DNA from: Undaria pinnatifida
Lineage: Eukaryota; Sar; Phaeophyceae; Laminariales; Alariaceae
Assembly: GCA_012845835.1 (NCBI GenBank)
Contig: JABAKD010000011.1
Span: 2,844,501-2,908,500, forward strand
Direction: 5' to 3'
DNA length: 64,000 nucleotides
The stretch's first letter is position 1. Every line of letters begins with the position of its first letter. Made by a program: the position numbers and the translations under genes. The notes beneath the pieces are model-generated. The model did no database searches and was not told where the DNA came from. It was given only the letters and a program-made list of their open reading frames with translations. Positions 1 to 9,310 of this stretch are shown piece by piece.

Positions 1-196
1 NNNNNNNNNNNNNNNNNNNNNNNNNNNNNNNNNNNNNNNNNNNNNNNNNNNNNNNNNNNNNNNNNNNNNNNNNNNNNNNNNNNNNNNNNNNNNNNNNNNN
101 NNNNNNNNNNNNNNNNNNNNNNNNNNNNNNNNNNNNNNNNNNNNNNNNNNNNNNNNNNNNNNNNNNNNNNNNNNNNNNNNNNNNNNNNNNNNNNNN
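1..196. other. Assembly gap (N run)
   Basis: All 196 bases are N. The reading frame that follows is open from the first called base, so coding sequence is probably lost in the gap. Confidence 0.99.
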
Positions 197-1423
197 TCGA
201 CCGCCATCACAGCCATCATGCAGGCCCTGCCATGGGTTCGGGCGGCGGATGTTTGGCACGTCTCGTCTATTTCCGACCACAAGACTGTGTTCAAGCTTAA
301 TTCGGCGCCGCCCCCCCAGTCGTCGCCCTCAAACATCAACAAAACTTCGCCCCCCCGCGGTGGAAACAATTTCTCCAACAGCAATAAAACACAGGCCTAT
401 CGCGGCGCTGAAAACAGCTCAAACAGCAACGAAACACGGACCCCTCGCGGCGCTGAAAACAGCCCAAACAACAACCAAGGATGGACCCCCAGCGCTGAAA
501 AGTGCTCACACAGCAAAAGACAATGGACGCCTCGGGGCGACGTTTGCGGGGATGACAGCATCGGCCCCCTTAGCGTCGAGTCCAGCATAAGCAACCTCAG
601 CGGCAGCAGTGTTGAAACGGCGAGGTTCCGCGAGCGAGTAGTTGGGAAGACATGGTCCGGCTTTCCCGCTGTGATTCTCCGATCGCTGCGTGCTCCTGGG
701 AGCTACGAGGCGGCGTGCGCGGCGCGCTGGCTGCGTCGGAACGGGGAAGACGGTGGAGGCGTGTTCGGGCGGGATGAGGATTGGTCCGATAATCGCCTGC
801 GTCTTTTGGCCGACGAGTGGACCTTTTGCACGGGGCTAGGGCTAGCGCGGACGCGACGCGGTAAGACCGGAGTCGGCGTGACCGAAATACCCGCTGGCGC
901 CGAAACCGCGGCAATCCTTGACCCGGCCGTGGGTGCACTCCCATCACCCCAAGGAACTACGACAACGCCTGACCCAGCTGTAGGTGTACGCTCACAATGC
1001 CAAGGAGACCCAGCTGTGGCTGCAAATTCACCACCGCAAGGCGACCCAGGTGTGGCAGCGCACCCACCATCCCAAGGCGACCAAGCCGTGGGCGTTTACT
1101 CGCCACCACGCGAACGGGCGTCATTACGACCATTTAAGGTGCACACGGGTCACATAATTGTACCGTTCCTAAACGGACGCGTACGAGAGGAGGGCGGTGA
1201 TAGCGTAGGGCACGGGGTAGTCCTGGCGGTGGACCGTGGATTTGATTGGCGAAGGTGGGAGCCGTACCTGGTACAAGTTGCGGCGGAAGCGACCCGATGT
1301 TTTGAGCGGTTGGAGAACGAGGGACAGGCGGCGGAAAAAGCGCGGGTGAAGGCTTGGGCGGACAGGCTGCTGCAACACGGCGACGGGGAGCAGCGGGGAC
1401 GGGAACAGCCGTCCGATCGATGA
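197..1423 (+). CDS. Unrecognised protein, 3' part (terminal exon)
   Basis: The frame is open from the gap to a TGA at 1421-1423, 409 codons. The first ATG is at 218, but seven in-frame codons precede it, so 218 may not be the true start. I do not recognise the family. Residues about 35-105 (counted from ATG 218) are low complexity, with repeats around 'RGAENS'. Residues about 232-298 hold roughly six imperfect copies of a 13-17 residue unit with 'DPAVG' and 'PPQGD'. Between them is a less biased block (residues 134-215, 'GKTWSGFPAVILRSL'), and a final block (residues 305-385, 'LAVDRGFDWRRWEPYL') ends in a charged, probably helical tail. GC-rich third positions and length make it the best simple coding candidate in the window. 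It has no neighbours for several kb. Confidence 0.6.
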   Translation, partial: STAITAIMQALPWVRAADVWHVSSISDHKTVFKLNSAPPPQSSPSNINKTSPPRGGNNFSNSNKTQAYRGAENSSNSNETRTPRGAENSPNNNQGWTPSAEKCSHSKRQWTPRGDVCGDDSIGPLSVESSISNLSGSSVETARFRERVVGKTWSGFPAVILRSLRAPGSYEAACAARWLRRNGEDGGGVFGRDEDWSDNRLRLLADEWTFCTGLGLARTRRGKTGVGVTEIPAGAETAAILDPAVGALPSPQGTTTTPDPAVGVRSQCQGDPAVAANSPPQGDPGVAAHPPSQGDQAVGVYSPPRERASLRPFKVHTGHIIVPFLNGRVREEGGDSVGHGVVLAVDRGFDWRRWEPYLVQVAAEATRCFERLENEGQAAEKARVKAWADRLLQHGDGEQRGREQPSDR

Positions 1424-2160
1424 TGGGCGATGACAGCGACGTTGCAAATGCATGCATGCGTTGTGAGGATCGATGATAATCGATGAGGGTGTCGCGAGTG
1501 TGTTGCACTGCCGTTGCCACCCCGCAGCACCGTTCGTTGTTTCGGGGAACCGAGGGTGAAATTCGCATGCAGCACATACATGCGTGGAAAAATGTGCGAT
1601 AACCACTTTACAGCTGCACCCACGTTATTGAGGACAAAACGCTTGGAAATATAGAGTAGAATCATCTTTGCGCGTCGTAAAAAGTTTAAGCTTCGAATGT
1701 TTCTCGTCCGCCGGAGAACGAATAAAAAAAAGTGTTGCGAGGGGTGGGGTGCCTGCCACAAGGGGCTATTATGTCAAAAGCACACCCCGGCCACATGTAG
1801 AGCTGTGCGTCCGTGTTAGTGGAGACCTGTGGAGTGTTAGTGAGAGCCTGTGCTTGTCAGGGGTTGTCTTGGTTCCATCCCCGGGTTTCATAGGTAGGTG
1901 GATGGATATGGGTTCTTGCGTGGGGTATGCTTGTAACGGATTACTGGTGCTGCATGTGGAACACAGCCCATAGCAATCCCTCTGTCCGTGACGTGGGTGG
2001 TCTCTGAATAAATAATGAACCGTTCTTGCCCCCGATGAAATGCATTCGTGTGTTATTTTCCAGCGTTACGTTCTGGGTCTCAAGAAAAAAAATCTCCATC
2101 TATCTCCTTTTTCTTCGGTTTTGCATCACTGAGGGACTGGTGCTACGACAAAGGTAGCCC
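1424..2160 (+). other. 3' flank / probable 3' UTR of the 197-1423 gene
   Basis: No coding signal. Two AATAAA hexamers, at 1721-1726 and 2007-2012, lie at suitable distances for poly(A) addition. Which one is used cannot be seen from the sequence. Confidence 0.35.
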
Positions 2161-2410
2161 TTTTTGGCTGAAACAGTTTCTGAACGGCGTGGCTCCTTAA
2201 TAACCTTGGGGCATCTTAACCCCAAAATCGTCCGAACTTCTCTTTATTTTTTCAGCAATATTTTTCTGTTTGTACCTAGGCCATTGGAAATTTTCATCGA
2301 GTTGCCCTTCAGTTTGCTCAAAAATCAGTTTTTTGGTACAGAGCCCCTTAAGTGGTTAGGAGCCTCAGAAGGAAAATGGTGATGTCACCTCTATCGTGAC
2401 ATGTGTCGGG
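2161..2410 (+). repeat. R3 dispersed repeat, copy a
   Basis: This ~250-bp family recurs at 15520-15750, 23661-24090 and 54040-54285, all plus strand. Shared landmarks in order: 'GTTTCTGAACGGCG', 'GGCTCCTTAA', 'CTAGGCCATTGG', 'AAGTGGTTAGGAGCCTCAG' and a 'CACCTCTATCGTGACATG' end. No coding capacity seen. Confidence 0.7.
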
Positions 2411-3275
2411 GGTGGTCGCCTCTCGCTCGGTTGCTCCAGCGACGCTCGCCCCGGGCTGAGGTACAACCAAAAAATACCGATGTGTCTGATGTTTTAGCAA
2501 CTAAATTTAGAGCTGCGAGTCGACACGACTTCAGTCGACAACTACTTATTAGTCGGACTCACGTAGTTATTAATAGTTTCTTCTAGTAGGTGCCGGCTAT
2601 CCGACTTAGTGGGTTGTCGTACTTGCGACAAGGATTGTCTACTATGGGATGCATTTTTTCCGTTTTGAGCGAGCCCCTCTCGACCTGTGGGAGCTGATTT
2701 GGCTCGCTTCGCTCGCCTGACTTAAGTCGGTATGTCGGCTGGCCATCAGTTGGTCTCATCTGCCGACTTGCCGACTAAAGTCAGTTAGTTGGTTTACAGC
2801 ACCTGTCGACTAGTTTTTACGCGTGAAATCCTGCCGACTCACAGCTCTAGCAATACTGTTGTTGTATTCTGGCTCACCACCGTTGATAATTTATTGCATG
2901 CATGTACGTATTGGATTGAATTATGTCTCGTGCGCCGGCCTTTGGTCTGGACCATACTTCTGGTGCGCCTCCTAGGACTGTATCCTCAGTTGACCACTGG
3001 TTGGGGGCGGAGTTGTTCCGCCAACCTTCCCTAACATTGCCTCAATCCTTTCCCGCACACGCTCCAATTTTTTTTTTTTAACTCTTTTTGGCGACAATAA
3101 AGTGCCGCATGATGAGCTTCATCAGCGTCGATCACACTCATAACCAGTTCCAGAAAGTTGAAGAAAATCAAGGGAAACCCACAAAAAAAGGAGAAAAAAA
3201 AATGTGTCAAGAGCGATGTTCACTGCATCCATGACTTCCAAACCATGAACCGTAGTATCACAAAAATGAAATAAA
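2411..3275. repeat. GTCGAC/AGTCGGC-rich repeat tract (R4)
   Basis: Clustered GTCGAC and AGTCGGC words between about 2500 and 2800, including 'GCCGACTTGCCGAC'. The same landmark and 'GTCGGCTGG' recur at 55020-55155, so this is a dispersed element. 2830-3275 holds no gene that I can see, only T- and A-rich runs. Confidence 0.5.
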
Positions 3276-3500
3276 GTACACTCCACCTGTGAGATCGAAG
3301 ACTTCGGTAAAAAATCATCTTTGCACGCTGCGTGTGATTCTCCGCTCGCGCGTATTACTAGGTGTGTGTCCTAATTAAGAATACAGGTCGGTGATTCCCC
3401 TTAGAGCTACTAGTAGTAGCTTGTACCAGGGTCGACAGGGTGATGAAGTCAATCTGTGCACGGAAACAATGAAAAAAAAGGTTTTTGAGGGGGACAAAAT
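3276..3500 (+). repeat. CORE-1 repeat, near full length
   Basis: Member of a ~250-bp family with about a dozen copies here. Ordered landmarks: 'CACTCCACCTGTGAGATCGA', 'ATCTTTGCACGCTGCGTGTG', 'CTCCGCTCGCGCGTATTAC', 'GTGTCCTAATTAAG', 'GTCGGTGATTCCCC' and 'GAGGGGGACAAAATCT'. Other full copies: 26345-26600 (minus), 27940-28190, 33050-33330 and 44977-45240. Confidence 0.75.
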
Positions 3501-3503
3501 CTA

Positions 3504-3720
3504 ACGGCTGTGGAATGCACCAGTGTATTATTATGTATCCTGCAAACCGTAATATGTCGTGATTGTACCGGAGCCCGTGGGTTTCCACCGAAGAGGCCGT
3601 ACTTTTTCACCACGGCTGTGGAATGCACCAGTTTATTATTATGTATCCTGCAAACCGTAATATGTCGTGATTGTACCGGAGCCGGTGGGTTTCCACCGAA
3701 GAGGCCGTACTTTTTCACCC
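3504..3720 (+). repeat. 109-bp tandem duplication
   Basis: Two nearly identical 109-bp units begin at about 3504 and 3613. Each carries 'GGCTGTGGAATGCACCAG' and ends 'GAGGCCGTACTTTTTCACC'. The start continues the 3' end of the CORE-1 copy just before it, so the duplication arose from CORE-1 flanking sequence. Confidence 0.85.
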
Positions 3721-3884
3721 TGGAAATTTGGCCGGCCGACCAATCTCGCATGTACGCGTAACCCTTTGACCACTTGCCGAAAGGTTCCCACTCTAATTTC
3801 AACATAGTTTTTCCAAAAAAAGAGGATGCAGTTTTAAGGGGTCAGCAGTCAAGACCATACGTGAGAGGATCCAGGGGATACTCG

Positions 3885-4258
3885 TGTAATAAGGCTTAGT
3901 TTGGGTCAGCTATTGGTTAACCTTTTGCAAGTGGTCCAACGGACTAATACCCCACTAATACCTTAACAAATGGCGTCGTCGGCAGGACCATGGGTTTTTG
4001 AGTCGTGGGTTCGAATCCCACCAACCCACAATAATAAACTTTTACGACTTTCACCATGTCAAACATGAAAAATACTCTCCCCGATATCCCCAGGAAAAAC
4101 GAAACCGCGTGGATATTGACACGTCCGCCCGTTACCCGGCCGACCTGCTATCCCGCCGTTTCAGGGGGGAAGAGTGTTGTAAGGCTTCGTGTGGGAAAGC
4201 TATTGGTGAACCTTTTGCAAGTGGTCCAACGGACTAATACCCCACTAATTCCTGAACA
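3885..4258 (+). mobile_element. Miniature terminal-direct-repeat retroelement (TRIM-like)
   Basis: Two 84-bp direct repeats at 3885-3968 and 4175-4258 begin TG and end CA, with inverted TGTTA/TAACA ends in better copies. Two bases after the left repeat comes TGGCGTCGTCGGCAGG, in the position of a primer-binding site. The right repeat is preceded by a purine run (4163-4174, AGGGGGGAAGAG), in the position of a polypurine tract. The ~205-bp interior has no coding capacity. These are the hallmarks of a TRIM. Related units, often tandem with shared terminal repeats, lie at 10629-10809, 11306-11770, 12306-12687, 36338-36598 and 39156-39599. The interior also contains a tRNA-like segment, which is unusual. 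Confidence 0.65.
3971..4028 (+). other. tRNA-like segment with A-box and B-box, inside the TRIM-like element
   Basis: TGGCGTCGTCGGCAGG resembles a Pol III A box. About 35 bases on, GTGGGTTCGAATCCCACC is a good B box with a closed T stem. There is no complete acceptor stem, so this is not a tRNA gene. The same segment with intact B box recurs at 36424-36482 and 39284-39344, and on the minus strand near 11549-11611 (intact) and 12536-12596 (decayed). Confidence 0.55.
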
Positions 4259-4667
4259 AATGGCCTTAAGGGGCCGCGCCGGCCATACTGTAACTCCATA
4301 TATATGTGCGTTTCTCGTTTGTATTGTTATTTTCTTTTCCGCAGAAGCTGTCCTATTTTCAGTATAATAATAGAGGCTACCAAACACGCCTTCCTTACGG
4401 AAAACAAACGTGATCCCTCCCGGACCACACCGAGTTACGACGACATCTTTGGCTTGAAAAAAAGCTTAGGTTCAGCCCATTACATTTTGAACTACAAGCA
4501 TATATACCCTGTATACACCCAAAGTGCAATCCTCGGTGTGTTTGCATCCGGTACAGATTGTCCTGGATTTCGGTATTATTGTGCAGCTCTCTACTGCATT
4601 GCTGTGCTCGTGCTGTGAGGAATGCGGGTTCCGTTAGAGGCTGGCATCGGTCGGTATGCTAGTGGTT
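4078..4667 (+). repeat. 0.59-kb duplication, left copy
   Basis: Almost identical to 10629-11220; I see only a few substitutions and a 2-bp TA length change. The copy starts inside the TRIM-like interior (TCCCCGATATCCCC), includes the right terminal repeat, and runs 400 bp past it to CTAGTGGTT. A 104-codon frame (ATG 4304, TGA 4618) is intact in both copies but resembles nothing I know. The PAT-like retrotransposon begins exactly at its right edge. Confidence 0.9.
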
Positions 4668-4896
4668 TGTTTGATATCTTTCGAATTGCTTGGTTATTAT
4701 TGTGTCTGTGACTTGGGAGGGAGAGCACCCCGAGAGACCAATCTACCGCAACCAACCTTGACGGTATTCCACTGGTGGTCTCTACTCTAAATCCCGTCTC
4801 TCCCTCCGTTAACCACTAGCCAGGTCCCAACCGAAACCCATGCAGTCTAAGACGACTGAGTCCCACCCACGGTACGATACCGTGGAAACTCCTCCA
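4666..4896 (-). repeat. PAT-like element terminal repeat B2
   Basis: 231 bp, apparently identical to 5317-5547. Its low-coordinate edge (TTTGTTTGATATC) abuts the duplicated block at CTAGTGGTT and marks the 3' end of the element. Confidence 0.9.
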
Positions 4897-5316
4897 TCCG
4901 ACTCCTAAGTGAACCAACTGTTGTATATACCAATATCAGTTAATTCCTAGTGCACAGAAATGAAGACAAACACAATTGTCATGAAATACACAGTGCGACA
5001 TTTCCCCCTTCTCCTCACCTTCGAAAGAAAAAGGGTGGGTGGGTGGGAGAAATATCACGAGAGCCGACCTAATGCTGGGTCGCTGGCCGGCTACTAACAC
5101 TTGCCTCTTCTCTGGTCGCACAGCCTACACGGTACCGTCCCTTGCCCTCCGACGTGCGGGCTTACCTAGCTGCGCGAGTCAACCGAAGAGTGATGGCCAC
5201 CAACTACCGTGTGGTGGACCGTTACCAGAGCATGGAACAACAACCCTAAATTATTTCGCGTCCAAACAAACCACGGGTTACGCCGCTTTCGGTTCCCGAA
5301 GGTCATAACCCTCTCC
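4897..5316 (-). other. Spacer between B1 and B2 (presumed A2 repeat)
   Basis: 420 bp between the two B repeats. By analogy with PAT elements it should match the element's 5' end (A1). No match is visible near 8.7 kb, consistent with 5' truncation. No coding signal. Confidence 0.6.
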
Positions 5317-5547
5317 TTTGTTTGATATCTTTCGAATTGCTTGGTTATTATTGTGTCTGTGACTTGGGAGGGAGAGCACCCCGAGAGACCAATCTACCGC
5401 AACCAACCTTGACGGTATTCCACTGGTGGTCTCTACTCTAAATCCCGTCTCTCCCTCCGTTAACCACTAGCCAGGTCCCAACCGAAACCCATGCAGTCTA
5501 AGACGACTGAGTCCCACCCACGGTACGATACCGTGGAAACTCCTCCA
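5317..5547 (-). repeat. PAT-like element internal repeat B1
   Basis: 231 bp, apparently identical to 4666-4896. Placed 22 bp downstream of the recombinase stop codon. Confidence 0.9.
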
Positions 5548-5569
5548 AACACGAGGTCGCCGAAGACTG

Positions 5570-6712
5570 CTACGGTTTCCCCCATATAGTGCCTTGGCCT
5601 GGCTGTCTCTGGCCCTTTCCTGCTACCGCTAGTTTGCGAGAGACTTGTCCTGCGTCCTCTACGTTATTGCGAGTGTATACCTTGTAAGCATCAGACTTCC
5701 AACGTCCTTCGCGCTGGATTACTCGCTCGGGTACGTCGCCTCCCGCCGCGAGCACGGACGCACCTCCTATACGGAGAGAGTGTAGTGCAAACTCATCGGG
5801 GTTGCGTCCCGACTGCGCCACAATCTCTCTCAACGCTCGCATCGCTTGGCCATATTCCCATACTCTCACTCCGTTGTCACTACGATACGAGGCGAGGGGG
5901 GCGCGTTCGGGAAGCGCTGGATACCGCGACAACAGATCCACCATGAGCGCAACGGCGCCGCCGCCGGTGCCCCAAACCCGAACGCGGACCCCGCACCGCG
6001 GAACGTGTGCGCACGATGACGCTACCTGCTTGCCCCTGATCACCCTTGTGTCCTCGAAAGCGTACCTCCAAGCGATCGGCCCCGTGCCACCGCAATATAT
6101 TTAACTGGCTCTCTCCAGCAAAGAATGCAACATCACTACGTGTAAGGCAGTGTGCGGCGTGCACGACGCCTGCTGCGCCCGCAACCACCTCGTCCGACCG
6201 CATAATGAAAAAAAAATATGCCATACCCAAACAAAGCCACAGAACGCTACCACCACTGCCCCATGACGGGGCTAGGCTTTTCCCTGCCCACAGCATCTCC
6301 CATGACACCGGGAGGCGTACGGGGCGGGCTGTTCCCGCGAGCGTGTGTGAACGTGAAATCCCCTTCAACGCGCTCTTCATCAAAGACGACTTTGTAGGAA
6401 GCTCAAGACCCAAACCCACCCGGTGAAAATACTGTACGGCGGCAAGTTTACCAGAAAAGGTCCCCGCTTGGTTCCCTTCAGATGCGGCACACCACGCCGC
6501 GAAATCGACCAGGGCCCATATCAGGCGCTTTCTGACTCCCCTGGTTCAAGATATGACTCGCTACCTATCCGCTCACGAAATTTTAACCAAGACCGGAAGC
6601 CTGAGCCATAAGTGCGTTCAGACGAGCCCGCAACTGACTGCCGGATGTACTGGACGCTAAAATCCCGGTACATAGACCCGCACCCGCTTGCCCTAGGTCC
6701 TGCTCCTGCCAC
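5570..6712 (-). pseudogene. Tyrosine recombinase of the PAT-like element (frameshifted)
   Basis: Three overlapping frames together give a YR protein. The N-terminal core-binding part is at 6712-6521 ('VAGSSERTYGSGFRSWLKF'). The start of the catalytic domain is at 6419-5880 and contains 'FFFIMRSDEVV', a candidate for the first catalytic Arg, and 'RFRGHKGDQ'. The C-terminal catalytic part is at 6043-5570: 'ALHSLRIGGAS' supplies H-x-x-R, 'GRWKSDAY' the Trp and 'KVYTRNN' the nucleophile Tyr. The catalytic residues look complete, but at least two single-base shifts break the frame. Such recombinases integrate the circular DNA copy of DIRS elements. The reading ends with a stop at 5570, close to B1. 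Confidence 0.8.
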
Positions 6713-7385
6713 GCGATATCAGGACGACAATTGCGGAGAGTGGAAGGGATGGATGCGCGATCCCATCGGGAGATCCCGTCAGCGAGGGTGTTCTTTACCC
6801 CTTTAACGTGCCGCGTGCGGAAACACCACCCGCTACGCACTTCTAGCCATCCGAGCATTCGCATCAACGCCCCTGACCTTGGCTCTCTACCCGCGCGACA
6901 ATGGTTGATCCAGTGTATTGCTGATTGGTTGTCTCCGCGCATTAGAATACTCTGGCGATCGTACTCAGGTTTTGCGCCTGCATGCACTACGAAAGCCCAC
7001 GCAGTGACCACCATGCCTAGTAACTCTAGTACGTTTATCGACAGGTCATCTCTTCCGCATACGCGCTGTCGAAGACGTCTACGTACCCCTTCGTCAGAAT
7101 CCATCCTCCACCACGCCCCCGACTCTAGGTAATACCCCCCCATAGCGTCGCCGGACGCGTCGAACCAAAGAGTTCGAACGGGGGGTTGCAGGAAAAAAAA
7201 CTATACAAGGGTGCGTGTAATGCACCCCTTCTGTTCTGCAGTGCGCCTCCTACGAGCAGCCGCCAGAACGTAACGTCGGAATGAAATTCTGGAGTTAGCA
7301 TGAGGGTTGTGCGTCTAGAGGGCCGCCGCATCTTGAGGTTGTCCCTCCACGGCTTACTTGCCGACAGTCCTAATTGATTGAGCAT
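6583..7385 (-). pseudogene. RT connection and RNase H region of the PAT-like element
   Basis: 7385-7125 reads as the RT-RNase H connection ('LTPEFHSDVTFWRLLV'). A frame change near 7180 leads into RNase H at 7143-6583, continuing upstream as 'LWFDASGDAMGGYYLESG'. The RNase H acidic residues are visible: D in 'WFDASG', E in 'SINVLELLG', D in 'MRGDNQSAIHW', and a final D in 'NTLADGISRWD'. The frame change coincides with a 6-base homopolymer (7180-7185). The tail after 'RWD' runs into the recombinase N-terminus. Confidence 0.8.
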
Positions 7386-8290
7386 GCGACGGACGAAAAA
7401 ACTTGCCGGGCCGAACTACTTCGCAAACGTGCAACAACTTCCCGGTTAACGACCGCAACTCGACCTCCGAGGCCGACACACGGTCGTTCGGCCACTGGCG
7501 CAGCAAGTCACGAAGTTGAACGAGTTTGGCAGGTGGCAACGTTATCGTCATACCTACCGTATCAATCTCCCAACCTAGAACCTCGAGCTTGGTGTCCCAA
7601 GACGTCACTTTACGAGCCGCCAAGAGAGGCGGGTCCGTCTCGTGCCGGTTACCGAACAAGCGGAAGTGGTCTGATGCGAGCGACGCCGACGCCAGCAAAC
7701 ACCAAACACCCCCCATCAACCGTTGAACCTCGACCGAGATTGCGTCGTCGACGTAGAATCGGACGAAAAAGGATCTCCATCCCCCCCCCTTCCCCCGGTG
7801 GAACTCTACATGCATGAGGGAGCGGGGAAGGCCGCTCCGCTACGGCTGCCGGCCGGACCACTACGTGGGCGGTCGCTGCTCGGCCCTGCGCCGTCACTAC
7901 TGCGTCAAGAAATGTTGTGTTGACGTGTGCATGCTCTAGTGCCGACGCGAACAGGCACCAGAAGCCGGGGGAGTTACGCCACCCGAACTGCAAACGCCGG
8001 TCCACAACCACCATCCCGTCAAACACATACCCAAACGTCGGCGAACGCCCGAACTCAACAGCAACTTGCCTGAAAGCGCTGGCCACATCCATCTTACTAA
8101 GAACAATGCGGGCGTCCCTACCGAATTTTCGACGCAGGAATAAAATGCGCCATATCACATCGCGCAGCACATGGCCTAGTTTACAAGGTGGTGCTGTCGC
8201 AAAATCCGTGTCTGAGTTCAATCCCGGCCCCGACGAATGGCTGGAAAAGGTCAAATCATGAATTATGCGAATTTTTGACGTGGACGCCAC
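7354..8290 (-). pseudogene. Reverse transcriptase of the PAT-like element (frameshifted)
   Basis: 8290-7790 carries RT fingers and palm: 'KIRIIHDLTF', 'LSKMDVASAFRQV' (palm Asp) and 'LQFGWRNSPGFW'. 7815-7354, in another frame, carries 'FFVRFYVDDAI' (YVDD catalytic loop, codons at 7745-7756) and the thumb region ending 'LLHVCEVVRPGKFF'. The two frames join at a 9-base C run (7781-7789 on the plus strand). The next shift falls at an A6 run (7396-7401). All landmark motifs of a DIRS-type RT are present and in order, so the fault is the indels, not missing domains. Confidence 0.85.
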
Positions 8291-8735
8291 GACACCTGAT
8301 CCGGATACAGGTTCCGACCCCGGGTGTACCAGCGGCGCCTCCCTCCTGGTAGCTGCAGCTCGATGTCCTCCCAGAGTTGGCCCCGCGGGTGAGCGGAGCC
8401 CGCACCCCTACGGGCTGCTAGGTACAGCGGCAGTGCGAGCTGTCGAACCACCCTGTGCCATGGCTTGTCCCCTGACTTGCGTGCCGGCTTGTGACCCCCC
8501 GGCTCCCGCGCTAGGAGCGCGAGATCCATCGGATGCTGCAGCGCTGCCGCTGCGGTACTTCTTCGCGGAGTCGTGAAGGAATGCACATTGCGGGAAACGG
8601 CAACCCTCCTTTTTGGCCCAACCGAAACAGTGCCTCGCCGTCTGCGTCTTCGCCCGCTTCGCCGTCGACGGGCCGCTTCTTGCCGAACTTGACGTACCGC
8701 CCGCGGACGACTATCATACCACCCGTATATAACAA
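8263..8735 (-). pseudogene. Region upstream of the RT in the PAT-like element
   Basis: Two overlapping open frames (8735-8511 and 8586-8263) precede the RT without an interruption. Their position fits a Gag-like ORF or the N-terminal extension of the RT protein. I recognise no zinc knuckle or other motif. The region stops abruptly at 8735, where AT-rich DNA begins. Confidence 0.4.
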
Positions 8736-9060
8736 TTAATATATAGAGTGTATTTTAATTTTTATAATATACATTATATACCACCTGTATATAATAATTA
8801 ATATATACACATTATATATATGATATATATACCGGTTCGTAACCTGCTCGTATCCCAGATATACTTTGAACCATCGAATGCGGAGAACCTGGTACCAGGG
8901 ATACATTCTACCTGGTACGCATCAAGTGTCCTTCCAACCCCCGTTCGACCCCGTCCGAATTTATATATATTCGTATATATATATATATATTTTCTTTTCT
9001 TCTTTTTCTTTTCGCCTCCGGTTCATCCATTTAATAGACGCTATCGGAACTTACATCCGG
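8736..9060. repeat. AT-rich microsatellite tract
   Basis: Repeated TATATAATAATTAATATAT-like words, plus a (TA)n run near 8965-8990. No gene. It may be the breakpoint that removed the 5' end of the PAT-like element. Contains TACCAGG..CCTGGTA as a short inverted pair (8893-8917). Confidence 0.7.
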
Positions 9061-9310
9061 TTCATCTAGCACTTGAGTTGTCGTGCATACGCGATGAATA
9101 CATGATGACGATGACCAATATTTCAGCGATTGACACGTAATTTCGCATCAGATTCATGACCATTCTTACCATGGTCTGCGTATTGTGATATATTCGGTAC
9201 CATACCTGTGGTATAGATATATACACACGTACGATGAGTCGCGACTTGTCAGATCACATCTTCTGCTGTACCAGGTACTCGTACTACACAGCGACGGCTG
9301 CATCATTCGA

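Larger units (their letters stand above)
4667..8735 (-). mobile_element. PAT-like DIRS-order retrotransposon, 5'-truncated
   Basis: On the minus strand, from high to low coordinates, come an N-terminal region, reverse transcriptase, RNase H and a tyrosine recombinase, then a 231-bp repeat, a 420-bp spacer and a second identical 231-bp repeat. A recombinase instead of an integrase, with split direct repeats (B1-A2-B2) downstream, defines PAT/Ngaro-type DIRS elements. No hydrolase or methyltransferase gene sits between the recombinase stop (5570) and B1 (5547), which favours PAT. The matching upstream A1 is missing: the sequence past 8735 turns into AT-rich DNA unlike A2. The coding frames carry several single-base shifts. 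Confidence 0.85.

Noticed and set aside
1265-1273. TACCTGGTA in the first gene as a scar
   Set aside because: Counted in the total, but it encodes Tyr-Leu-Val inside an open frame. A 7-bp insertion would break the frame, so it is more likely chance.
3424-3432. TACCAGGG as another excision scar
   Set aside because: It is part of the CORE-1 repeat, where related copies have CTATCAGGG or ATACCAGGG by substitution; no 7-bp gain at TA.
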